Origin: Sediminitomix flava
Lineage (GTDB): Bacteria; Bacteroidota; Bacteroidia; Cytophagales; Flammeovirgaceae
Length of the DNA: 64,000 nucleotides
NCBI RefSeq assembly: GCF_003149185.1
Contig: NZ_QGDO01000003.1
Coordinates: 702,379 to 766,378, forward strand
Direction of reading: 5' to 3'
This document shows, piece after piece, positions 19,401-26,886 of the stretch (the first letter of the stretch is position 1; the number at the start of each line of letters is the position of its first letter). The notes under the pieces were generated by a model. That model had not been told where the DNA came from. It worked only from the letters and a program-made list of their open reading frames with translations, and did no database searches. Both the position numbers and the translations under genes were made by a program.

Positions 19401-20880
19401 CAAGGTCAATATTCATCTCTGCTCAAAACTGAGTTATAAAATTAAAGATGAAGCATATACCCTTAGTGAATACGAATTTATACCTCAAGAAGACAATAAC
19501 TATTTTATCAGAATTAATGGGGATGAAACCTTAAAAGAACTTAGAAAGAACCAAGCTTTTTTAGATGCTTTTGCTGATATAATCTGCCATGCTTTTGATT
19601 TTAAAAAGAGCAGAAATGATTTTAGGAATTGCCTAAAGGATGATCTAGATAGTATCAAACATACCGTCAATTACCAATATGGTGAAGAAAGTGTTCAAGA
19701 AGCTTTAAAATTCTTGAATCGAAAGGATTATGATGTGGATTTTTGGATTGCTTTAACTCAAATTGCGGATCTCCCAATTGATGGTATAGAGAGTATAGAA
19801 AAGTTTATTCATGATAAAGAAAATGAGTTAGGTATATCATTGAAACATCTTTCCTTAGATGAGCAAAATTGTATCAAGTACAGCGAAGCGTTAAACTTAT
19901 TATTTAATTCTTTAGGGCTGTCATTTGACAAAATTAATCAGGAACGTATAAAAGTGGATTTCATTGATGAGCATAAAAAGGAGTTAAAATCATTTTTTGA
20001 GAAGCAAGAGTCTTTTGTTAGGGATAATATTTGGAAGTTTTTAGAAGAGAGAGCAGAAGAACAAAAGGACTTTCTAGATTTACACCACAAGTACAGTAAG
20101 TTTGAAAGTTTCATTGATCAAAAATCGGGTGAAGTTAGGTTTGTATCGGCAATAGACGTTAAGGAGGTTTTAGACCTTTATTTAAAAGAGCAATTCCCTG
20201 ATATAGTATTTGAAGAACAGGATATAGATTTAGAGCAAATTAGAAAAAATAATGAATCTGGATTTACAGCTAGTGAATGCTATCGTTTGAACCAAAGTAA
20301 GGAACTAAGGAGTTTAATATATTTTTCAATTCAGTTAGAAGGCATTAAAGAGGTACTTAGAGAGCTAGAAAAAGAAAATAAAACAGTAGAATCAACTGTT
20401 GAAGAAGCCTCAGAAGAGAATGTGGAAATAGTCGAAAACATTGATTACAGCATAAGAGAAAAGAAAGAGATAACCAAAAGAACTTCTTCGGGACCTTACG
20501 TTCCTTCAAACTCCCCAAATAGTGATCGTATTAAAAAGCAAATTGGAGACAACTCAGAAGATAAGGTTTATAAGAAGCTTGTTGAAATGTATGGAAAGGA
20601 AAATGTTTTTCATATATCCAAGATGAATGAGGGAGCTCATTATGATATAAGATATACACTCCCTGACTCTGATATCAACATTTATGTAGAAGTGAAGACC
20701 TTAACAGGAGGAGAGTTCTATCTTACCGAGCATGAAAAGCTCTTTGGAGAAAAGCACAGAGATAACTATGAACTGTGGTTAGTAGAAGGAACGAAATTAT
20801 ATCCTATAAAAGATTTTTTTAAGAAGAATCACACACTAACCCCTGTGAACTATAAAGTTTCTATTAATATTAAACATTGA
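16426..20880 (+). CDS. Giant sacsin/HSP90-like ATPase with C-terminal DUF3883 nuclease-like domain
   Basis: A 1484-residue protein. The N-terminus has a GHKL (HSP90-like) ATPase: N-box 'LELIQNCDDEEAKRVHIKLD' near 48, 'IRNDGTAFS' near 75 and 'GNKGLGFRSI' near 104, as in sacsin-type repeat proteins. The middle, about 1000 residues, is helical and not recognised. The C-terminus (about 1375-1470) matches DUF3883 (NOV): 'EGAHYDIRY' near 1404 and 'IYVEVKT' near 1422 give a D...E-x-K PD-(D/E)XK-like core. Such ATPase-DUF3883 proteins occur in defence islands, often next to helicases and methylases. The effector role is inferred. It begins 99 nt after the methyltransferase on the same strand and ends at a strong terminator, closing the operon. 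Confidence 0.78.
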   Translation: MTPVDINEVKEVFDKKKDLYKDNYHEMLGDYNRENETIGGYNGRQILELIQNCDDEEAKRVHIKLDKVNQTISIRNDGTAFSLKGYRSLSISNLSSKLSKKRYIGNKGLGFRSIINWSEYIKIISNDFEVMFSDKARKATFESLFDVVLQKEIREEHGVKDDVYPIPFLSSPTLTASPQGPSFSTTIEVKYKVEYYNDIVSQIKALQPNILLFLRHIESIEFETEEGLQDLQSNKTEHPDYSEQVFSPKELIVVNGEEWEVFSDEQEIELEENDKVEKSFYELKVAVKKGLSDRDSYLHTFFPTQVKLGFPYLVHATLDLDQNRNYLNKTEKNKIVLSHLVKLQTQVAKYFSAKEVDWTPYELLAVEGDENDKLKILGFYDSLKKALRTEAVYPCVDGNYRKCDEVRKISEDFSDLVIENGGAKCFPLLLKSGYGSLPKNTEYIPNLEYPNLIQNVNQFSETISDIATRVEFIGILHSEFPYKKFNFLVDDNNVLIDSSVEVFTPASQGIKIPSYCNISFINTRLYYSLLSKLKLNNTQDKSREFQRSIKNHSNISSYEPTPLNNKIISSTNTYLNEIDSKDGKIEVIREMLSSIYHNYKLRRNQEVELERVNIPLLDSDLAIFKASELYFSDEFLVGQIADDVFSNTQHKDRRRLASLKDLGLENENLEELEKFFKWLGVNEYVIYQHIANYGTYVSAYKSFIKKDRSIRDVDNWIFFRMENILDKMEYPQFILWFFKEELLRNVYNNTSGYVCTNREYNRSIYHHSSISYLKFIANKLILKFDHYLLDDTLKWLGKLNGLDVEYEHELFKKYNISKSQIDYILSNLGAKDEFEDLPIGYVTECIEKVSKKFPQGKNAQTIYKKAVGHFEKNNLPLTKDVLLFADNGENKPTLKAQSEIYFSDKVKIPNKLKSKYPFFHYPLRAGGAKAIQFFKIKDASTLSFDITEHTVSKELTDDFTTLLNKLKPYLLVYRIDHITKSSQQKEEASALNKVNIHLCSKLSYKIKDEAYTLSEYEFIPQEDNNYFIRINGDETLKELRKNQAFLDAFADIICHAFDFKKSRNDFRNCLKDDLDSIKHTVNYQYGEESVQEALKFLNRKDYDVDFWIALTQIADLPIDGIESIEKFIHDKENELGISLKHLSLDEQNCIKYSEALNLLFNSLGLSFDKINQERIKVDFIDEHKKELKSFFEKQESFVRDNIWKFLEERAEEQKDFLDLHHKYSKFESFIDQKSGEVRFVSAIDVKEVLDLYLKEQFPDIVFEEQDIDLEQIRKNNESGFTASECYRLNQSKELRSLIYFSIQLEGIKEVLRELEKENKTVESTVEEASEENVEIVENIDYSIREKKEITKRTSSGPYVPSNSPNSDRIKKQIGDNSEDKVYKKLVEMYGKENVFHISKMNEGAHYDIRYTLPDSDINIYVEVKTLTGGEFYLTEHEKLFGEKHRDNYELWLVEGTKLYPIKDFFKKNHTLTPVNYKVSINIKH

Positions 20881-20917
20881 TCTTAGGGAAGATTTAAAAA
20901 AGCTTTTGTCAAATTAG

Positions 20918-20965
20918 AACAGCTCAGACAAAGTCCCAAGAGGGAATGTCTGAGCTGTTTTTATA
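20918..20965 (+). terminator. Terminator closing the DISARM-like operon
   Basis: A perfect 13-bp stem, AACAGCTCAGACA (20918-20930) with TGTCTGAGCTGTT (20947-20959), ends in a T tract that overlaps the stop codon of the convergent HIRAN gene. The left arm is identical over 15 nt to the terminator arm after mcrC in element B. Confidence 0.92.
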
Positions 20966-21311
20966 GGTCTTTAAAATGCATCAAATGTACAACTATACTA
21001 ATTTGATTTTCGGGGTGTTCTTCGGGAGGAAAACGATTGATACGAACCTCGAAAACTTTGGAGTAGCCTTGATCGCAGAACTTGGATAGTTCATCATTTT
21101 CATTTCTAGGAACAAAGCCTAGTTTGTAATCTTCAAAATAGATCGCAATGGCTTTTGCATTATAAGGATTGTCCTTTTCTCTTTTCAAGTAAGAACTGTT
21201 CCAATTGAACATATTAATGTATTCGATGATATGGGGAATTATATGACATATCTGACACTCGAATATAAAAATAGCCTTTAATGTATCAAATGAGTCGATT
21301 TTCAATGTCAT
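20961..21311 (-). CDS. HIRAN domain protein
   Basis: A 116-residue protein made almost only of a HIRAN domain: 'LKREKDNPYNAKAIAIYF' and 'YKLGFVPRNENDELSKFCDQG' match the family signature (R-x-x-DNPYD-x-NAI, then G-x-(I/V)P). HIRAN domains bind 3'-OH single-stranded DNA ends, for example in HLTF, and stand-alone versions occur near helicases, nucleases and mobile elements. It converges on the DISARM-like operon and lies beyond the replication module of element A. Its start overlaps one of the TATGACA repeats (21306-21312), which could link its expression to whatever binds there. Its role, in replication or defence, is not decidable here. Confidence 0.78.
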   Translation of the reverse strand: MTLKIDSFDTLKAIFIFECQICHIIPHIIEYINMFNWNSSYLKREKDNPYNAKAIAIYFEDYKLGFVPRNENDELSKFCDQGYSKVFEVRINRFPPEEHPENQISIVVHLMHFKDL

Positions 21312-21461
21312 AAGACTTTTAAATAAGTGACATTAATCTGTACAATGAATAAAGGATATGACAGATAAAGTCAGTAGTAACCCACAAGCCAAGTCCTTAT
21401 ATGACATGAAAAAACCACGTTTAAACAATGTTAAACATGGTTTCTTAGTTTTTGTGTCATA
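21242..21461. repeat. TATGACA repeats between HIRAN and primase-helicase (candidate iterons, element A)
   Basis: Five copies of TATGACA occur within 220 bp: direct at 21242, 21357 and 21400, inverted at 21306 and 21455. They lie just downstream of the primase-helicase gene, the same position as the CTGGTCA cluster in element B. An origin function is inferred. Confidence 0.45.
21405..21445 (-). terminator. Terminator of primase-helicase A
   Basis: On the minus strand a 13-bp stem with one mismatch (21443-21431 with 21424-21412), 6-nt loop, then a run of T, 45 nt after the stop codon. Confidence 0.78.
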
Positions 21462-21487
21462 TTTGCCACTTGTTTTAGTATATATGG

Positions 21488-23365
21488 CTATTCAAATTTT
21501 GGAGGAGTACCACGCTTGAAAGAGAAGCCTCTCATTTTTTCATGTCGTTGATTTTTTCTGAATTCTGCATCAGGAATATGATTTGCATAGGCTTCGCACC
21601 ATTTTTGAAAAGTACGAATGGCTAAGTTGCTGTAATCAGGAAATTCTTCTACGAAACTTTCTAGAGTATTATTCGAACCATAAAACTTCAATCGATCTTC
21701 TTGGTCTTGAACCCAAAGTAAAAATTCTCGATTGGTTTCCTCTTTAAGTTTTCGGAGTTGTAGGTGTGGATTTTGAGCTTTTATTAAACCATTACGAAGG
21801 TATACCTGAAGACATAAAGCCATTGTAACAAAGAAATATTGCCATTCAGAATTAGCCCAATTTTTACCAAAAAACCATTGTCCAAATTCGTGTTCTGGAT
21901 GGTAATCTTCTGAAAAGTAATTCGTCACCTCAAATTCGTAAACTCTATCCCGGTCTGAACTTCCATCAAGTCTTAGTGTTTTGTTGCTCGTTATTAGAGT
22001 TTTTGCAAGAACATTATAGGGTTGTTTCCCTTTAGGGTTTACCTCATACCCTTCGGTGATACCTGTATAGATTGATTCTAGTTCAAAATCATTTTTCAAA
22101 TCATTAAAGGTAACTACCTGGTCATTACGCTTAATTTTCTGAAAACGGTGGTTGTTAGAGCTTTGAAAATCTTTACCACTAATGTCTGACGTAGGACGGA
22201 TTTCAGCGATACCTTTGGAAACAAGTGTTTTACCAGTTCGCCCATTAGCTCCATCTGATAAGCTACTGTCAGTGAGTGCTATTGCTTTCATTTTGGTTTC
22301 AAAGAACCCATGAAGAGAATAACCGATAGCAGACATTAGTGCTTGAATTCGATTTCCTCTAGGGTTTAATATTTGTTTTAATTCTCGATTACTATTGACA
22401 TAACCTTCTGAGATAAGTACAATAAATTTGGCAAAAGCTGAACGATCAAAGATCGAATCAATATTTTCTAGGTATCTAGAATCAAACTCATGTGGTATTA
22501 TTTGCTCTTCCCAGATATAACCATTCATACTTGAATAATCTTTAAAGCTAATTCCACTATCTTTAATCTCAAGAAAACCGTTTTTAAAGAAGATAAATGA
22601 GGTGTTTTTATCATCTTTCATCAATTTGAATTCTCGATCAGGGTTTAATTGAGCAAAGAAGTTTTCACTACTAAATTTAGGTTTGGAGCAAAAAGCATTA
22701 AACATTTCTTGCTCAGTTAGTCCATTGATTTCTTTATAATTTTTAAAAACCTTTTCAATAATGATAGCAATGATGTCATCTACTTCAATAGCTGCAATTA
22801 TATTTCGAAGTACTCTAACAAATTGACGTTCATTTTTAGTCGTACTAATTCTGAAAAAGCCCATCGCTTTAAGAAAACATATAAATAGAAAAGCATCAAT
22901 TGAAATTTTTTGATTACCATTTTTATCAATAGTTATAATAAAGAAATTAATCACTAGCCGTTGTTGTTGCTCTAGCTGTTGCTTCTTTGGTACGCCTCCT
23001 TCATAAGCCAAGTGGAATAAGGTGTTTACCCTGATTCCATTTCCAGTTGAGTTGAGACATTTGTTGTATTGATCTTCACACTCTGAAAACTCGTAACTAC
23101 TATTAAAATTACTTATGCGGTGAAAATAATCTCTTCCATTTTCACCTAAAGCGTCAACCAATGCAAAACCGATATTAAGCCAATTGTCATAACCATCTGT
23201 GATGTCAAGTTGATTTCGCTCTATGTATGAAACGATATATTCAATACTTTCTTCAGTAGATATATTGACTTTTATTTCATTAGCTACATCTTTGATGACT
23301 GTTGCAATGTGTTGCGGTTTGTTGCTTTGAGTTGCAGTAGGAATATTATTTTTTACAAAACTCAT
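21488..23365 (-). CDS. Primase-helicase (PriCT-2-like plus SF3/DUF5906-type ATPase), element A
   Basis: A 625-residue replication protein. The N-terminal part (about 35-125) resembles the primase C-terminal PriCT-2 domain ('DNWLNIGFALVDALGENGRDYFHRIS'). The C-terminal half is a superfamily-3-like helicase of the phage/plasmid primase group, with Walker A GANGRTGKT near 370 and a Walker-B-like strand 'NDQVVTFNDL' near 415, then the sensor region 'KTLITSNKTLRLDGSSDRDR'. It overlaps the upstream BT4734-type gene by 4 nt (ATGA), so the pair should act together as priming and unwinding enzymes. Its close relative in element B (50993-52906) shares the C-terminal half strongly. The N-terminal coding DNA carries four GCAAC motifs at exact 10-bp spacing (23301-23335). 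Confidence 0.8.
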   Translation of the reverse strand: MSFVKNNIPTATQSNKPQHIATVIKDVANEIKVNISTEESIEYIVSYIERNQLDITDGYDNWLNIGFALVDALGENGRDYFHRISNFNSSYEFSECEDQYNKCLNSTGNGIRVNTLFHLAYEGGVPKKQQLEQQQRLVINFFIITIDKNGNQKISIDAFLFICFLKAMGFFRISTTKNERQFVRVLRNIIAAIEVDDIIAIIIEKVFKNYKEINGLTEQEMFNAFCSKPKFSSENFFAQLNPDREFKLMKDDKNTSFIFFKNGFLEIKDSGISFKDYSSMNGYIWEEQIIPHEFDSRYLENIDSIFDRSAFAKFIVLISEGYVNSNRELKQILNPRGNRIQALMSAIGYSLHGFFETKMKAIALTDSSLSDGANGRTGKTLVSKGIAEIRPTSDISGKDFQSSNNHRFQKIKRNDQVVTFNDLKNDFELESIYTGITEGYEVNPKGKQPYNVLAKTLITSNKTLRLDGSSDRDRVYEFEVTNYFSEDYHPEHEFGQWFFGKNWANSEWQYFFVTMALCLQVYLRNGLIKAQNPHLQLRKLKEETNREFLLWVQDQEDRLKFYGSNNTLESFVEEFPDYSNLAIRTFQKWCEAYANHIPDAEFRKNQRHEKMRGFSFKRGTPPKFE

Positions 23366-23970
23366 AGTTGAAAAAGGTTAGTATTTATAAAACAATTTGG
23401 GTCATGTGGGATAAAACAAGCTCTGCTAATGTCTTTACAAGCTTTATCGACCTCTAGGTTATACTGTTGTTGCATATAGTTGCGAATTGCAACAAAGTGG
23501 GAGAGGTGGTGTTCGTCTGAAACATCAATGTGAATAATCCATTTCAGACCATCTCCACCTGGACTTGTAAAGAGTAGTAGCGTTTGTAATTCAGTTTCTT
23601 TTAAAAGAAATTTTCGACTTTGCTCAATGTTATCAAGGTGGTCAAAATCAATACAAATCATATTAGAATGGCTGATAACTCCACGTTCACTTCTTTTTGA
23701 ACAGACACAGGAGAATGTTACATAATCCATTTGTTGTTTGAGTGAAGGAGCTTTCGTTCGTCTATAATTGTTGGTTATTTTTTTGTGATAATCTCCAATA
23801 ATGACTTTGTAGACCATCGGGATAGTGATGTTGCGGTATGGAATAGTATTTTTGATTCCATTTTTGAAGTATGAAAATAATCCTTGGTTGATATCGTAAA
23901 TATCCCAATTTAAAGGATAGCCGTTAGCTCCAATTATATTGCCAAAGCTGTCTTTATGAATTTTACTCAT
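23362..23970 (-). CDS. BT4734/VirE N-terminal-type primase-associated protein, element A
   Basis: A 202-residue protein matching the BT4734-like (VirE N-terminal) family: 'MDYVTFSCVCSKRSERG', 'MICIDFDHLDN', 'SPGGDGLKWIIHID' and 'CKDISRACFIPHDPNCFIN'. This family is related to archaeo-eukaryotic primase-like palm folds and in Bacteroidota islands is often joined or adjacent to a primase-helicase. The Asp pair in CIDFDH could be catalytic. The gene overlaps the helicase gene by 4 nt. The element B relative (52903-53508) is clearly homologous along its whole length. A terminator-like hairpin separates it from the recombinase gene upstream. Confidence 0.8.
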   Translation of the reverse strand: MSKIHKDSFGNIIGANGYPLNWDIYDINQGLFSYFKNGIKNTIPYRNITIPMVYKVIIGDYHKKITNNYRRTKAPSLKQQMDYVTFSCVCSKRSERGVISHSNMICIDFDHLDNIEQSRKFLLKETELQTLLLFTSPGGDGLKWIIHIDVSDEHHLSHFVAIRNYMQQQYNLEVDKACKDISRACFIPHDPNCFINTNLFQL

Positions 23971-23989
23971 TTCTCTGAATTTTAGTTGA

Positions 23990-24046
23990 AAAAAGGCAAT
24001 ACGAAACCACCCTCATTTCTGAGGTATTTTCAAAATTGGATTGCCT
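23990..24046 (-). terminator. Terminator between recombinase A1 and the replication genes
   Basis: On the minus strand AGGCAAT/ATTGCCT (24046-24040 with 24000-23994) encloses a CCTCAG...TGAGG inner hairpin and is followed by six T. It separates the integration and replication modules, so the latter should have its own promoter or rely on read-through. Confidence 0.65.
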
Positions 24047-24059
24047 GTGAAATAAAAAA

Positions 24060-25109
24060 TTAGAGTTGTGGAATACTATTGATTAGTGCTTCCTTTTGTG
24101 CTTTTTGAAGGTGTAAGTACACTTCTGTTGTTTTGATATTACTATGCCCCATAGACTCTTTTATTGCGTAGATATTTCCTGAAAATTCGAGTCCAAGGCT
24201 TGCAAAGGTATGTCTTGAATTGTGGTATGTGATTTTCTTATTGATACCTACTTCGTCCATCCAAACTTTAAGTTTTTTACTGACATTAGAATAAGAGCAA
24301 GGAAAGATCCTTTGTGTATCACTACCTCTTTTTCCCATCATTTCTAAAGCTGTTGGATGTAATTTGATTTTCATTAGCTTGTCGGGTGTTTTCTGCGGAT
24401 AAAATGAAAGTACGTTATCGCTCGAAACATTTGACCAAGTAACAGAAAATGTATCTCCAACTCTGAGGCCTGTAAAGCATGAAAACAAGAAAGCTTTTTT
24501 CAGTTTTGAAGAGTTGAAATCTGTTGCTTTGAGTTGCTGTAACTCCTGAAAAGTTAGAGCAACTTTATTAGAAGTAACCTGCTTGATTTTCTCTACTTTC
24601 TCCATCGGATTATTGAAAATCAATTCATCTTTAATTGCTTCCTTAAGAATACATCCAATTTTGTTGAAGTAGCTATATGCTGTGTTCTGAGATCTATGAT
24701 TGAGTAGAAAATCTCTATATTTTTTAAGAAAAAGTGAATTTACTTCACCAAATAATAAATGATCAGAACCATTAAAGACGACTAAAGATTTTAAAGCACT
24801 CAAATAAACCTGTTGGTTTGAATTCCCTTTTCTTTCTACGATTTTAATAGCATAATCAAAGAAATTAACCTTATTCCTACTTGAGTCGAGATAACCGTAG
24901 CCATACATAAGAAGCTTTTTTTCCTCATTACTTCTAATTTGTTCAGCGAGCAGTCTAATATCTTTATTGTGTTGTCGCTCTTTGGCAGATTTAGGATTCT
25001 TGTAAAGCTTTAGTTTCATGGAAAAAGAAGTCTTCCTTCCATGAATACAAGTCGCTATATAGAGATAGGTAAACCTTTTTTTACCTTTTCTTTCCCAAGT
25101 TCTTACCAT
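24060..25109 (-). CDS. Tyrosine recombinase A1 (integrase)
   Basis: A 349-residue tyrosine recombinase of the Bacteroidota Arm-DNA-bind plus SAM-like type. Catalytic residues are visible: Arg in 'FTGLRVGDTF', His-x-x-Arg in 'ITYHNSRHTFAS', the second His in 'MGHSNIKTTE' and Tyr in 'VYLHL'. It would integrate and excise the element through an att site. It overlaps the upstream HTH gene by 7 nt, the usual excisionase-integrase pairing. Element A contains two full recombinases, and which one recognises the mnmE att site cannot be read from the sequence. GTTGC motifs at 24523 and 24533 are spaced by 10 bp inside the gene. Confidence 0.9.
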   Translation of the reverse strand: MVRTWERKGKKRFTYLYIATCIHGRKTSFSMKLKLYKNPKSAKERQHNKDIRLLAEQIRSNEEKKLLMYGYGYLDSSRNKVNFFDYAIKIVERKGNSNQQVYLSALKSLVVFNGSDHLLFGEVNSLFLKKYRDFLLNHRSQNTAYSYFNKIGCILKEAIKDELIFNNPMEKVEKIKQVTSNKVALTFQELQQLKATDFNSSKLKKAFLFSCFTGLRVGDTFSVTWSNVSSDNVLSFYPQKTPDKLMKIKLHPTALEMMGKRGSDTQRIFPCSYSNVSKKLKVWMDEVGINKKITYHNSRHTFASLGLEFSGNIYAIKESMGHSNIKTTEVYLHLQKAQKEALINSIPQL

Positions 25110-25405
25110 TTTCCTCCAATTTTTAAACTATCTCTTAGATGACTTGTTGTGGAAGCTTTTTGGATTGCCTCATCTTGTGTAGTGATTGGATTGCGAAGGA
25201 GCCATTCATCGATTAGGTCTCGATCGAAAAAGATCATTTTCCCATTTGGTTTGGAGTATGGGATTTTGTTTTGTGAGGTCAGTTTGTACAAATAGGATTC
25301 TGAAATCCCAGTGTACTTAGAACATTCGGAGATATTGAAGGCTCTTTTTTGAAAAAGTAGCGATTCGTGAATTTGACTTAAAAGCGTAATTATTTGTTGC
25401 ATCAT
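25103..25405 (-). CDS. Excisionase-like HTH protein
   Basis: A 100-residue protein with a MerR/excisionase-type helix-turn-helix (HTH_17): 'FNISECSKYTGISESYLYKLTSQNKIPYSKPNGKMIFFDRDLIDEWL'. The N-terminal 20 residues are a short amphipathic helix. It overlaps recombinase A1 by 7 nt and is probably its recombination directionality factor or regulator, by context. Unlike element B, here the HTH precedes the recombinase. Confidence 0.82.
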   Translation of the reverse strand: MMQQIITLLSQIHESLLFQKRAFNISECSKYTGISESYLYKLTSQNKIPYSKPNGKMIFFDRDLIDEWLLRNPITTQDEAIQKASTTSHLRDSLKIGGKW

Positions 25406-25476
25406 TTAAAAAGTTTATGCTTGAAAAAGTGATTAACTATGATGCAATTATAAGTCAAGGAAAGGTCAAAATTATA

Positions 25477-25506
25477 GGATATCCCTAGTGAAATAGGGGA
25501 TATCCC
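25477..25506 (-). terminator. Possible terminator of the 415-aa gene
   Basis: A GGATATCCC-type inverted repeat with one bulge (25506-25494 with 25487-25477) lies 5 nt after the stop codon. The tail is only partly T-rich (TATAATTTTG). Confidence 0.5.
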
Positions 25507-25511
25507 TTCAT

Positions 25512-26759
25512 TTATTTTATGGCAACTGAATATAGATCAGCAGGTAATTTACTGATATAATTACTTGTAGAGACATTCTTTGCTAGGTTCTCTTTATTAA
25601 CTAAAGATTCGCCATTACATGTGAAATTCTGCTTTATACGTTGATTTATGTTATCCTTTTTGCTAGAGCTTATGATTTTAAAGTCACGATGCAATTGAAG
25701 AAGAAAGAAGATGGCTTTTAATTCATTGACATTTCCTTTCCAATTGATAAGTGGGGTATTTTCTTCTCTGAATTTATCTTTCCATTCACTCAGTGAGCAT
25801 TCTAGTTTATCTTTTACTGCCTCAAATATTTGGTGGAGAATTTTATCAACTTCTGGTGTATAGAGATCCGTTAGTTTGAATGGCTGATTCTCATATCTTG
25901 AAATGTTTTTTCCCATAGGGTCTTGAATTTGGATATTGGGATGGATTTTAGCTATGAAATGTAACCATTCTTCAGCATCGTGGTTTGAGATGCTGTTTTC
26001 AAATTGTGTTATATGTTCGTCTTGTTTATTATTTTTTAACTCTTCTTTGAAAAGTTCTTGAGCACCTTTGTACTTACAAAGTTGAATGAAAATTTCAATA
26101 TAGTTGGATTTGTTGAATACGTAATTTGAGATAAGTATCTTGTAAAATAGTTGTATTCTCTCATGAGCTTTGTAGCTTAGTTCTATAAGCCCATTGTCAA
26201 TGACAGGCAAAAACTCATGATGCTTATTTTCCAAAAAAGCTACGTGCTCCATAATAAACCTAAGCTTTTGGAGTATAATCAGTTTCTCAAATACATTAGC
26301 GAGTTTTTCTGTGTCAATATAATTGAGTAGAACACGCTTGCACATTGCGACAACAGGTTTTTCCATTTTTTCGTAGCGATCAAGGTCAAAATTATATTTG
26401 GCAAGCACTAGACTAAATCCATCAATCACCTTTGTTATACTTCCTCGATCTATTGCGTTGTAAAGCTCTTGGCAATGATCGAGATAGTAATGGAATGCTT
26501 TTATATAGAGGAAGAGCTCTTTTTTAGATGTTTTTGAGAGCCTTATCATTTGAGCGACTTGTGATCTCAATCCTAAAGCCCTCAATATGATAGGTAGGGG
26601 TTTCCTATTAATGATAGCACTGAAGTTTTTTCCTCTCTTATCGTAGGTATTTATTGTTTTGCCCCATGTCTCAATGGTTTTTTCCTTGTTTAAGTATGGA
26701 TATCTTTGTTGTAGGATCGTAGTCAGGGTTTGAGTAGGAGTAGTTTTGCTTTGTCCCAT
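25512..26759 (-). CDS. Uncharacterised helical island protein
   Basis: A protein of about 415 residues from the ATG at 26759 (MGQSKTTPTQ). The frame is open to an ATG at 26822, but those 21 extra residues look like leader sequence. It is predicted mostly helical, with no membrane segment or enzymatic motif that I recognise. The C-terminal part 'INWKGNVNELKAIFFLLQLH' faintly recalls RteC-type regulators of Bacteroidota conjugative transposons, but I would not assign it. It sits between the two recombinase genes of element A, in the slot that a different, 291-residue unknown protein occupies in element B. An accessory role in integration control is only an inference. Confidence 0.6.
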   Translation of the reverse strand: MGQSKTTPTQTLTTILQQRYPYLNKEKTIETWGKTINTYDKRGKNFSAIINRKPLPIILRALGLRSQVAQMIRLSKTSKKELFLYIKAFHYYLDHCQELYNAIDRGSITKVIDGFSLVLAKYNFDLDRYEKMEKPVVAMCKRVLLNYIDTEKLANVFEKLIILQKLRFIMEHVAFLENKHHEFLPVIDNGLIELSYKAHERIQLFYKILISNYVFNKSNYIEIFIQLCKYKGAQELFKEELKNNKQDEHITQFENSISNHDAEEWLHFIAKIHPNIQIQDPMGKNISRYENQPFKLTDLYTPEVDKILHQIFEAVKDKLECSLSEWKDKFREENTPLINWKGNVNELKAIFFLLQLHRDFKIISSSKKDNINQRIKQNFTCNGESLVNKENLAKNVSTSNYISKLPADLYSVAIK

Positions 26760-26886
26760 ATTAGCTTTAGTTAATTGTTGTACAAAATTACACTTTTTAA
26801 ATTGTATCTTGAATTTTTTCAAGTGATATACTATGTGTTTTTAACAACTAAGAAGTAATTGTTTGAGCTTTTCTTTTAGTTATGTT

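Noticed and set aside
3927-20880. Classical DISARM (drmD-drmMI-drmA-drmB-drmC) or BREX
   Set aside because: No separate DUF1998 drmB or PLD-type drmC, and no PglZ, BrxC or Lon-like gene; only called DISARM-like.
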